NCBI RefSeq assembly: GCF_016925495.1
Contig: NZ_CP070491.1
Location: forward strand, 1,984,001-2,048,000
Direction: 5' to 3'
DNA from: Methylococcus sp. EFPC2
GTDB lineage: Bacteria; Pseudomonadota; Gammaproteobacteria; Methylococcales; Methylococcaceae
Length of the DNA stretch: 64,000 bases
Shown: positions 57,497 through 64,000 of the stretch, in pieces
Layout of the letters: each line of letters starts with the position of its first letter
Position numbering within the stretch: position 1 is the stretch's first letter
Translations under genes and position numbers: made by a program
Notes under the pieces: model-generated
The model's database searches: none
Told to the model about the DNA's origin: nothing
The model's input: only the letters and a program-made list of their open reading frames with translations

Positions 57497-59686
57497 TCAG
57501 GGTTTCACCAATAGCATGTCGTGGGGCCGATGTGCGGCGGCAGACCTTCGAAACAACCCAGTCAGCCCGCCAGCCGCCTTTAACCCCAGCTTACCGCTTT
57601 GGATGCCCAGCGTTATCAGCTCGCGTAAGGATTTCTGCCCCATGCCCAGCGTGCCGGCACGGCCTGCATGCGCTTTTTCGAAAGCCGCCCGGGTAAGCAG
57701 GGCATCTTGCGCCATCGTCCAGCCGACAAGATCAACCACAGCATTGAGCGCCGTCATGTTGTTAGCGGCAGGTTGCAGGCTCACACCGCGAAGGTAACCG
57801 CCTGGCACGCGCTCGAGCCAAATAGCGTCACGGGGCGGTAAGTGGTTGCATTTTACCGAGGCCAATTGTAGGTATTTCGAAGGGTCGTCCCCTCTTGGAC
57901 ACAAGCCGGCATTGATGTCTGCGTCATCCATCCTACTCAACTGCAGAACGTGCCGCATGGCGTCGACTATGGCACTAGCCCCGCGTGCGCTGGCCTGATT
58001 CCGTGAGTTGTTCGTCGTCGCCCCCTTGGACACATGGTGTGCCGTCACGACGCAAACCCCGGTTTCCTTGCGGATGCGTTCCAACAGGGAAACTAAGAAT
58101 GTCATATGGGTTTGGTTGTTCTCCTCGCCCATGTGCAGCCTTGCGAGTGGTTCGATAACGAGTAGGTCCGCCTCGGACTCTTGGACCAACTCAATAACCT
58201 CCTGTAAAAACTGCCCCTCCCGTGGCTCCCCTCGCTGCACGGTCATGATGTGAGCTTGCCGACCCGATAACGGAAATAGACGCAAGTTTTGAGTAAGGTG
58301 GGCTTCCATCTCGCTTTCGCGGCGTAACCGCTCCGGTTCCGGCAAGTCTGCAAACGATTTTTGCATTTCCCTAACAACTTGCCGAAGACGACGGTGTGTG
58401 TCCCCTATGTGGTCTTCCAAAAAGATACCTAGGGAGTTCAAACACTGTGCGCCCATTGGCACAACATCAAACCAAGGTAACCCGGTGGCGGCCGACGAGA
58501 GTAATTGGAGAAGCACTTGAGACTTACCAGCACCTCCAGGAGCGATAACGCCGGTAATGTCGTCGACTCGAAGGACATCCGGCACGATGAACCTCTGCGG
58601 TGCCGGCACCTCTTTGAGCATCCATTGCACCTCCCCAACCTTGAGCGACAAGCCCTGCGCTCTCTCAGGGAGCACATGGCACGCAGTGGCCAATACCTGA
58701 CGTACTTTAACCAGCCCATCGGCCTTGAAAATGTCCGCAATATCGAGCTTGGGGTTGTCCGGGTGTCCTGCCGGCCCTTCTACGGTAAAGTCGGCGAGGC
58801 GTACTTGAGGTATCCGCTGGGCTTGCTCAGTGGCCTTGGGCATGTAGTCCCGATCGACCACCCAAATGATAGGACGGGTAGGGTCTTGCCTGAGAAGAGT
58901 GCGCGTTGCGGACTCGAAGTTCGACGTACTGCCCACTGCCATGGCCTGCGCCGTCAGCAGGACGCCATCTGGGCCTGATTCATGCGGGTGTTGATGCTTA
59001 GGCAAGGCAGCGCTGGCAGCAAGTTTATTCCCCGCACTTTCGACTAGGTAAGTAGGCAAGCTGTACAGGTCCCCCTGATACCGCTCCTTGGTGGAGCTCC
59101 ACCCAGCCCCCTTGACGTTCGAACCCGGTACAAACTTCTTTCCTTCGGCGCTGCCAGGCGGCGGCACCTTTTGGATTGCTGAGATGCAACCATCGGCAAA
59201 CCGACGGTACGGTAGCCAAGTGCACCCCTCGTCGTCCACTTTGAATTCATCGTGAGGTGTTGTCAGTAGGCATTTGTCCTCGAAATACGGCGAAGGGTGC
59301 CCGCTGGGCAGAGCCTCGTACTCTTTAATCTGCTTGCGAAACTCCGGACTCGGCTGAAACTCGGACCCCTCCCACTCGTCGTCCTCGGCAATGCCGGGAT
59401 AGGTTATGCCTTCGCGCTGTGCGTAACTATAAAGAGTTCCCAGGGTTACCCCGCCGGGCTTCTCCTTGAAGCTCTCATAGCGCTGCCGGACTGCGCGCTC
59501 GTCGAATTTATCCGGGCACCGCTGTGAAAATGCGACGACCAATGCCGCACCATCGTACCCGTGCTCATGTTCTCCGCTGTGTATAGCCATTAGCACCGAC
59601 AGCCAAAGGCTGTAGTCCGTGGCGTATTCGATGGGCAGGTGTTCTAGGATGTGGGCGATTTGATCGCCTTTGGTTGTGTTACTCAT
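57497..59686 (-). CDS. Primase-helicase-like replication protein (RepA/AAA_25 type)
   Basis: 729 residues. The N-terminus (about 15-90; LWLSVLMAIHSG...FDERAVRQRYESFK) is a PriCT_2-like primase domain. The middle (about 200-330) has a degenerate toprim-like region (GVLLTAQAMAVG; IIWVVDRDYMPKA). The C-terminus is a RecA-like hexameric helicase: Walker A GVIAPGGAGKSQ, Walker B DLLVIEPLARLHMGEENN, and VCVVTAHHVSKG. Such fused proteins initiate replication of P4-type satellites and some plasmids. AAGGAA precedes the ATG. Confidence 0.85.
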   Translation of the reverse strand: MSNTTKGDQIAHILEHLPIEYATDYSLWLSVLMAIHSGEHEHGYDGAALVVAFSQRCPDKFDERAVRQRYESFKEKPGGVTLGTLYSYAQREGITYPGIAEDDEWEGSEFQPSPEFRKQIKEYEALPSGHPSPYFEDKCLLTTPHDEFKVDDEGCTWLPYRRFADGCISAIQKVPPPGSAEGKKFVPGSNVKGAGWSSTKERYQGDLYSLPTYLVESAGNKLAASAALPKHQHPHESGPDGVLLTAQAMAVGSTSNFESATRTLLRQDPTRPIIWVVDRDYMPKATEQAQRIPQVRLADFTVEGPAGHPDNPKLDIADIFKADGLVKVRQVLATACHVLPERAQGLSLKVGEVQWMLKEVPAPQRFIVPDVLRVDDITGVIAPGGAGKSQVLLQLLSSAATGLPWFDVVPMGAQCLNSLGIFLEDHIGDTHRRLRQVVREMQKSFADLPEPERLRRESEMEAHLTQNLRLFPLSGRQAHIMTVQRGEPREGQFLQEVIELVQESEADLLVIEPLARLHMGEENNQTHMTFLVSLLERIRKETGVCVVTAHHVSKGATTNNSRNQASARGASAIVDAMRHVLQLSRMDDADINAGLCPRGDDPSKYLQLASVKCNHLPPRDAIWLERVPGGYLRGVSLQPAANNMTALNAVVDLVGWTMAQDALLTRAAFEKAHAGRAGTLGMGQKSLRELITLGIQSGKLGLKAAGGLTGLFRRSAAAHRPHDMLLVKP

Positions 59687-59770
59687 GCCGGTTTTTCCTT
59701 ATCCGGTTGAGCATGTCCGCGATGTGATAGTATTACGTCACCCGCGGTCCATGCGGGGTTGCTGATATTT

Positions 59771-59793
59771 GCCGGCCTCGTGCCGGCATTTTT
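59771..59793 (+). terminator. GCCGGC hairpin with T-run between alpA-like and helicase genes
   Basis: GCCGGC-CTCGT-GCCGGC followed by ATTTTT on the plus strand. The genes on both sides are on the minus strand, so it may instead act as an attenuator or protein-binding site. A second hairpin, CCCGC/GCGGG, lies at about 59743-59759. Confidence 0.4.
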
Positions 59794-59803
59794 ATGGTGT
59801 GGC

Positions 59804-60031
59804 CTAAGCGGCCTGTTGGGTACGGGCGGCTAGAAACGCTTCCAGGTCGCTTTTCCGGTACCGAACCATGCGTCCTACCTTGATGAACGGCAGGGGATAC
59901 CGCTTGGTGGATCGCCAAACGGCCAGCGTATCCACGGCGATGCCGCCGAGATATTCACCAGCTTGCTGGGGCGTTAAGAGGATGTTGCCGAGAGGTTCGG
60001 CGGGGTTGAGTGCGGGGGTTGCGTGTGACAT
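59804..60031 (-). CDS. AlpA-like helix-turn-helix transcriptional regulator
   Basis: 75 residues of the HTH_17/AlpA type (LTPQQAGEYLGGIAVDTLAVWRSTKRYPLPFIKVGRMVRYRKSDLEAFL). GGAGG is a good ribosome site before the ATG at 60031. In P4-like elements AlpA regulates integrase and excision. It precedes the primase-helicase gene on the same strand, so it may also control replication. Confidence 0.85.
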   Translation of the reverse strand: MSHATPALNPAEPLGNILLTPQQAGEYLGGIAVDTLAVWRSTKRYPLPFIKVGRMVRYRKSDLEAFLAARTQQAA

Positions 60032-60164
60032 GGCTTAGGCCTCCGTTGCCTTCGAGTGATCCGAGGTCAAACATTAACATCCGCTGTTAAGCTTCGTCAA
60101 CTTCGCGCAAACACCCAGTCAGGCTAGCTCTCGGCCAACTATTTCTGCTAAGGCTTCGTCGCGC

Positions 60165-60467
60165 CTACGCCGCCAGTGGTGCCCGTTGAACGTTCGGCGC
60201 TCCGGCTTGCCGCGCCTTCCACAAGTCGTAGGCGGCTTGCTGGGCTATCCATAGATCGGCCCGGCCGCCGTTCTCCGGCCCTAGCCAGCCTTCCAGGCGC
60301 AGCGCCATTTCGGGCGAGATCGCCGCGTGACCGTTCAGCACTCTCGACAATGCCGCGCGCGTCACGTTGAGCTGTGCGGCGGCTTGCGTCACGTTCAAGC
60401 CCAAAGCGGGTAGAACATCTTCCCGTAGCGTTTCGCCAGGGTGCGGCGGGTTGTGCATTCGTGCCAT
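60165..60467 (-). CDS. higA: HigA-family antitoxin
   Basis: 100 residues of the HigA/XRE type ([56 protein letters not shown]). It neutralises HigB and represses its own operon. It follows higB by 14 bases in the usual toxin-first order. ATG 60467 was chosen over a TTG at 60473. Its tail [18 protein letters not shown] is unstructured. Confidence 0.9.
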   Translation of the reverse strand: MARMHNPPHPGETLREDVLPALGLNVTQAAAQLNVTRAALSRVLNGHAAISPEMALRLEGWLGPENGGRADLWIAQQAAYDLWKARQAGAPNVQRAPLAA

Positions 60468-60481
60468 GGTCAATACCTCTC

Positions 60482-60760
60482 TCAGTGGTAATCCTGGTAA
60501 TCGACGAGGATCGCGTCTTCACCTTCGAACGTAAACGTTACACGCCAGTTGCCATTCACCGAAATAGTGTAATGTCCGGCAAGATCGCCGGACAGCGTGT
60601 GTAACCCCCAGCCCGGTACGTTCATATCGGCTGAGCATGTGGCCGTATCAAGTCGTGCCAGTTGTCGCCCCAGCTTGGCGGCGTGGTGGGGCTGTATGCC
60701 GGCTTTGCTGCCTGTCTCGAAAAAGGCCTGAAGTCCTTTATGCCGGAAGGTCTTTATCAT
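60482..60760 (-). CDS. higB: HigB-family toxin (RelE/ParE superfamily)
   Basis: 92 residues of the HigB type: ribosome-dependent mRNA endonuclease in known members. Typical motifs are [60 protein letters not shown]. Upstream partner of higA. It may stabilise the mobile element. Confidence 0.9.
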   Translation of the reverse strand: MIKTFRHKGLQAFFETGSKAGIQPHHAAKLGRQLARLDTATCSADMNVPGWGLHTLSGDLAGHYTISVNGNWRVTFTFEGEDAILVDYQDYH

Positions 60761-60809
60761 GCTTCAAGTGTATAGCGTAGCGTTGCAGTTATCAACCATT
60801 GTAAACGGT

Positions 60810-62024
60810 TCATCCTTTCCGCTTCTTTAACGGTACAACCTCGGCGGATTCTTTCAGCCCGCCAGCGGCCAGTATCGCACTGGTCGCACGCTCTACCGAC
60901 TCCCTGACTGGATCCAAGTCCAGTTGTGCATAAACCGCCGTGGTGCTGGGCGACTTGTGATTCAGGCTCTTGCCTACGATGACCAGCGACGCGCCGGTCT
61001 TGGCCTGCCAACTGCCCAAGGTGCGGCGAAGATCATGAATGCGTAGATTGTCGATGCCTGCCCGCTCCAACACACGCGCCCATGCCTTCTTAGGCTCGAT
61101 GAGATGCCCAGTCGCGCCCGTGCCGGGGAACACCCACGGCGAATCGCAGCCTTGCCGGCCCTTGAGAATTTCCACTGCTTCCGGGGTGAGGGTCACGGTC
61201 TGCGGTTCGCCGTTTTTCGTGGTCGGTATGCGCCACTCGGCACGCTTCAGATGGATATGCTTCCACTGCATTTCTTGGACGTTAGATCGCCGCGCGCCGG
61301 TCAACAATGCCAACAAGAAGAAGTCCCGCAGGGAGGTGTTCGGCTCATCGGCCAGTGCTTTGAAGAAGGCCGGCAACTCATCGGACAGCAAGAAGCGGTT
61401 GCGCGGGTTCTCGGGAAACTTATTAATGCCGTGCGCCGGGTTGGCTCCCTTGAATAGCTTCCGCTCCGCCGCGTAGCCGAACAGGCTGGACGCCAGAGCG
61501 ATGACACGGTTCGCCGTGGTGGGGTGTTCCTTGCCTATTTCCGCGTGCAGTTTGCCAAAGTCCGTGTCTTTGAGCTGCGACAGCTTACGCTTTCCCCACT
61601 TGCCCAAGTACAGGCCGAAGTCATAGCGATACGATCGCTTGGTCTTCTCCGAAAGGAACGCGCCCCGTTTGTTGCGGCGATGCTGCAAGAATTCGTCGAA
61701 CAGTTCTTGCAGGGTGGTTTCGGTCTTGAGCGCACGGGCGTCACTGTTCGGGTTGATTCCCTGGACGATCAGCGCATTCAGTCGAGCCACCTCCTTACGG
61801 GCCTGCTCGATGGTCATGTCGGGGAACTTGCCCAAGGTGACGCGCTCAGGCTTGCCGCTTATTCTGCGCTGGATAAAAAAAGTCTTGCTGGTACTGGTGA
61901 CGCGAAGTTGAAGCCCGCCCGCGTTCTTGTGGGTGTCGTGATAGATGATGCGTTCACCAGCGCCGGCAGGTGGCAAGGCATCCAATTGCGGCTTAGTGAA
62001 GCTGAATCGAGTGGGGTCGTTCAT
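60810..62024 (-). CDS. int: Tyrosine site-specific integrase (DUF4102/P4-type)
   Basis: 404 residues. An N-terminal arm-binding DUF4102 domain (about 1-95; KNAGGLQLRVTSTSKTFFIQRRISGKPERVTLGKFPDMTIEQARKE), a SAM-like core-binding domain, and the catalytic domain with Arg in GARRSNVQEM, His-x-x-Arg in HDLRRTLG, His in LNHKSPSTT and the nucleophile Tyr in AVYAQ. Its gene starts 163 bases from attR. GGAGC precedes the ATG. Catalyses integration into tRNA-Thr. Confidence 0.95.
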   Translation of the reverse strand: MNDPTRFSFTKPQLDALPPAGAGERIIYHDTHKNAGGLQLRVTSTSKTFFIQRRISGKPERVTLGKFPDMTIEQARKEVARLNALIVQGINPNSDARALKTETTLQELFDEFLQHRRNKRGAFLSEKTKRSYRYDFGLYLGKWGKRKLSQLKDTDFGKLHAEIGKEHPTTANRVIALASSLFGYAAERKLFKGANPAHGINKFPENPRNRFLLSDELPAFFKALADEPNTSLRDFFLLALLTGARRSNVQEMQWKHIHLKRAEWRIPTTKNGEPQTVTLTPEAVEILKGRQGCDSPWVFPGTGATGHLIEPKKAWARVLERAGIDNLRIHDLRRTLGSWQAKTGASLVIVGKSLNHKSPSTTAVYAQLDLDPVRESVERATSAILAAGGLKESAEVVPLKKRKG

Positions 62025-62048
62025 GGCCTGCTCCGGCGTTGCGGGGTC

Positions 62049-62067
62049 GTGCTACATTGGTGCTACG
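62049..62067. promoter_or_regulatory. Right integrase arm-type repeats
   Basis: Matches the left arm block (53028-53046) at 17 of 19 positions, with GTGCTAC twice. A further inverted copy, GTAGCAC, lies at about 62095-62101. It lies between int and attR, where arm sites and the int promoter are expected. Confidence 0.55.
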
Positions 62068-62186
62068 CTTTCCGTGAAATTAAGGCTAAATTCGTGTAGC
62101 ACCGTTAAGCTCAGAGTAGGCTAAACGTATTGATTTGTAAAGTATCGTTAAGGTTAATAAATCAGCAGAAAATAGCGGGCCGTCAA

Positions 62187-62232
62187 ATTTGTAATCAGCC
62201 GGTCGCGAGTTCGAATCTTGTCGCCAGCTCCA
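62187..62232. repeat. attR: 46-bp duplicate of the tRNA-Thr 3' end
   Basis: Exact copy of 52934-52979. It is the 3' part of the original tRNA gene, left as a fragment after integration; the 5' half is absent, so this copy is not a working tRNA. It marks the right edge of the element. Confidence 0.93.
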
Positions 62233-62240
62233 ATAAATTC

Positions 62241-62274
62241 AAGCCCTTACGAGCAATCGAAAGGGCTTTTTTAT
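62241..62274 (+). terminator. Original host terminator of tRNA-Thr
   Basis: AAGCCCTT and AAGGGCTT, 8-bp stem with a 12-base loop, then a T-run. It lies 8 bases after the attR CCA, the position expected for the original terminator of the interrupted tRNA gene. Confidence 0.75.
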
Positions 62275-62322
62275 TGGTCTCCATAGATTTCTCCATAGAA
62301 ATCAGGCGTTTTTTTGCTCATC

Positions 62323-62500
62323 TCACTCTTCTGTAGAGGGGCGAACTATAGGCAGGGATAGGTCGTAAATGTCGAGCATGGCCTCCTTTTTGTGTCCGCT
62401 GGCGTGTTGCTTGTAGGCCCGGGTTCCTGGCTTGTCGGCGATGCCCTTCCTTTTCAGGTCGTGCAATGCAAAGCGGTCTGCTTCAGCTTTCCCGCCGTCT
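62323..62500 (-). pseudogene. C-terminal remnant of a second phage-type integrase
   Basis: In minus frame the sequence reads ADRFALHDLKRKGIADK..TRAYKQHASGHKKEAMLDIYDLSLPIVRP, ending with a stop at 62323-62325. The HDLKRKGIAD, ASGHK and DIYD.SLP pieces are the end of tyrosine integrases. The N-terminal and central domains, with the first Arg, are missing upstream. It lies just outside attR, so it belongs to an older insertion, not the present element. Confidence 0.7.
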
Positions 62501-62813
62501 GCTTATTCACCGTGCTGCAGCAGCGCGCTCGTCACCTCTTGGCGCGGATGGACGGTCGCGACTAAAGCGACGTGTGCGATAGGACGGCACTCAGTGGCCG
62601 GCCGTCGAGCGCTTTTGCGTTCCGGTCAGCAGGAAACCGTGGTCACTTTGGCGGCCTCTGACACCGCCCGCCGTCGGGCCGAGGCTGTCGGCCCAAGTCC
62701 CGCATCACCCCAAAACCCGGGCGTCAGTACAAGTAGCGCGGCTTAACTTAACCGTATTGAGTGGGTTAGGGGCAAGAAAAAACTTGGGGTTACCATATGC
62801 TGGCCTCCCCTCA
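62501..62813. other. Degraded sequence after the integrase remnant
   Basis: No supported gene. Short open frames on both strands lack family resemblance and ribosome sites. It may be the eroded body of the older mobile element. I see no repeats or hairpins worth noting. Confidence 0.35.
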
Positions 62814-63308
62814 CTATTCGTCCAGCGCGCGGAACCAGTCGGTCAACTCGCGCGTGTCGCCCAGATCGCAGAGACGGCGGTCGATGGCGTCCTGGTTACC
62901 CCATACCACCTCGCCCCAAGCGCCGCCGGCCACGCGCGATTCGATGTCCTTGCAATAAAGTCCCTGGTCACGCTGGACGTAGAATCCGTACGTGCGGCAC
63001 GCCACCGGGCGGTGAGCGTAGACCCGGCAGGCCCCTGCCGACCGGTCCAACAGCGGACAGACAATAGGGCGTGAGGATTGCTCGGCTAGTGCGGCGATCT
63101 CCTGGTCGATTTCACGAAGTTGTGCCGGGGGCAGCGCAGCCAGTCCCTCCCGCAGCAATTCCCATTCCGCCAGAGTGAGCCGCGGCACTTCGGCGAGCCG
63201 TCGGCAACAGCCGTCGCAGCCCAGGCGACATAGCCAATCAAGATGTTCGCCCCGGATGGCCCGTACGCGCGCTTCAATATCGGCTTGGATTTGGGAGAGT
63301 GTGTTCAT
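62814..63308 (-). CDS. YkgJ family cysteine cluster protein
   Basis: 164 residues. The cysteine pattern CRLGCDGCCRR...CPLLDRSAGACRVYAHRPVACRTYG...C matches the Fe/Zn-binding YkgJ (CxxxCxxCC) family of unknown function. The ATG at 63308 starts MNTLSQIQ; the frame extends 30 bases more. No neighbour suggests a pathway. Confidence 0.85.
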   Translation of the reverse strand: MNTLSQIQADIEARVRAIRGEHLDWLCRLGCDGCCRRLAEVPRLTLAEWELLREGLAALPPAQLREIDQEIAALAEQSSRPIVCPLLDRSAGACRVYAHRPVACRTYGFYVQRDQGLYCKDIESRVAGGAWGEVVWGNQDAIDRRLCDLGDTRELTDWFRALDE

Positions 63309-63547
63309 CGTGCTATCCGGTCTCGCTATTTTAACCACGCTTTGAAAAACCTATTGAGGGAGCCCCTCGTTGTGGTGCCACCAGGAACGACTCCGGAACC
63401 CTGCTCGAACTCAATGTGCTATCCGGACGAGCCACCGGAGGTTGGTGTTGCGCAGCCGCCGGACCCGGCGTTCGGTTACGGAGGCCGAGCCTTGTTCCTC
63501 TGCGATCAAGCTTAGGTGCTCTCTTAGCCGTGATGAATCCCTGCCGT

Positions 63548-64000
63548 TTATCCGGACTCGATGACATCGAATTGCAGTCCGCTCGAGCCCTCGCCACGGC
63601 CCGGCTGCTTGCGCCGCCCGACCCACAAATGGCTTGAGCCGTTGCTCCACCGGACATATTGATAGGACCGGGTGACCCGCGAGCCCTCGCGAGGGACTTC
63701 CTCGTCATGCAGCAGCAGCTCATTGCCGGGGGTCAAGATCCGGCCTTGCGGTTCCTGCAAACCGTGCATGCCCTCGGTATCCACGTGCGGGAGTGCCGCA
63801 CGCTTCAAGCGCATGGAGGTTCCCTTCCGCACCGGCAACAGCGGGACCCAATAGTCCGGCACGGTAGTGCCGAGCCGGTAGCGTAACGGCGCCCCGGACT
63901 TGCGTTCCACCGGGATCGCCTGATCCTGCCGGCTCAAGGCCTGCTGGTAGGCCTCGTAGCGATCCAGGGGGCGTCCTGCCGGACCCTGCACCACGCGTTC
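63548..64000 (-). CDS. Hypothetical protein, 5' end beyond the window
   Basis: Open from the right edge to a stop at 63548, about 150 residues of what is probably the C-terminal part. Segments such as DQAIPVERKSGAPLRYRLGTTVPDYWVPLLPVR and EEVPREGSRVTRSYQYVRWSNGSSHLWVGRRKQPGRGEGSSGLQFDV look like a beta-rich structural protein. I do not recognise the family. A GTG at 63994 is a possible start, but the frame continues upstream. Confidence 0.6.
   Translation of the reverse strand, partial: ERVVQGPAGRPLDRYEAYQQALSRQDQAIPVERKSGAPLRYRLGTTVPDYWVPLLPVRKGTSMRLKRAALPHVDTEGMHGLQEPQGRILTPGNELLLHDEEVPREGSRVTRSYQYVRWSNGSSHLWVGRRKQPGRGEGSSGLQFDVIESG

Larger units (their letters stand above)
52934..62232. 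mobile_element. tRNA-Thr-integrated element (P4-satellite-like / small integrative element)
   Basis: 9.3 kb bounded by exact 46-bp direct repeats of tRNA-Thr. Contents from left: terminator, integrase arm sites, an HTH protein, a degenerate-J-domain membrane protein, a DUF4124 protein, an unknown protein, an HTH protein, a repeat cluster, a primase-helicase, an AlpA-like protein, HigA, HigB, integrase, arm sites. Nearly all genes are on the minus strand. No capsid, tail, large terminase or conjugation gene is recognised. Integrase, AlpA, primase-helicase and an iteron-like region are the core of P4-type satellites. Several parts are more AT-rich than the flanks. Confidence 0.88.

Noticed and set aside
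62187-62232. A second tRNA-Thr gene
   Set aside because: Only the 3' 46 bases are present; the 5' acceptor strand and D arm are missing, so it is the attR fragment.

Overview
The window is high-GC chromosomal DNA from a gammaproteobacterium. The gene order dksA-gluQ, the bioBFHCD order, an XrtA-type PEP-CTERM/exopolysaccharide gene set (prsK, prsR, prsT and the TIGR03013 glycosyltransferase), NAD-reducing hydrogenase genes and a caa3-like cytochrome oxidase fit an aerobic, possibly methanotrophic lineage such as Methylococcales. That placement is an inference from gene content; no marker here proves it.

Layout: 1-2300 holds the start of cytochrome oxidase subunit I, subunit II with a fused cytochrome c domain, and a DUF2244 protein. 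2457-6949 is a compact biotin operon, bioB-bioF-bioH-bioC-bioD, on the minus strand with overlapping genes. 7006-14479 holds comF, rpoH behind a perfect CIRCE operator, heme O synthase, a paired M16 peptidase operon running into rsmD-coaD-fdx, and an MCE-domain lipoprotein. 14521-20084 carries a DUF1631 gene and hoxF-hoxU-hoxY without hoxH. 20228-31006 holds an SDR, a TIGR04073 protein, a PAS/SpoIIE phosphatase, a two-component system, dksA-gluQ, a LysR regulator, CYTH and SRPBCC proteins and a sodium symporter. 31112-37592 holds a GH57 enzyme divergent from a GTPase, a DMT exporter with a histidine-rich tail, an amino-acid-type binding lipoprotein and an L,D-transpeptidase.

37968-38944 has four tRNAs (Val, Cys, Gly, fMet) and a broken IS3 transposase. 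39042-52527 is a surface-polysaccharide region: the PEP-CTERM regulators PrsK/PrsR, the TPR protein PrsT, a priming glycosyltransferase, a cNMP-binding protein, and the nucleotide-sugar enzymes TviB, a GAE-type epimerase and GalE. mobB-moeA (molybdenum cofactor) sit between them.

52934-62232 is a 9.3-kb integrated element inside tRNA-Thr(TGT), bounded by an exact 46-bp repeat of the tRNA 3' end. It encodes a tyrosine integrase, a HigB/HigA pair, two AlpA-like DNA-binding proteins, a primase-helicase, a cluster of about a dozen CGGCAA/TTGCCG repeats that resembles an origin, a membrane protein with a degenerate J-domain, and small unknown proteins. The architecture resembles P4-like satellites or small integrative elements; no capsid, packaging or conjugation genes are recognisable. 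Just outside the right end lies the C-terminal remnant of a second integrase, so this tRNA has probably been used more than once. The window ends with a YkgJ-type zinc/iron-chelating protein and an unrecognised partial gene.

Most of the window is ordinary housekeeping. The points most worth a second look are the tRNA-Thr element and its repeat cluster, the hydrogenase module lacking its catalytic subunit, and the CIRCE site in front of rpoH.
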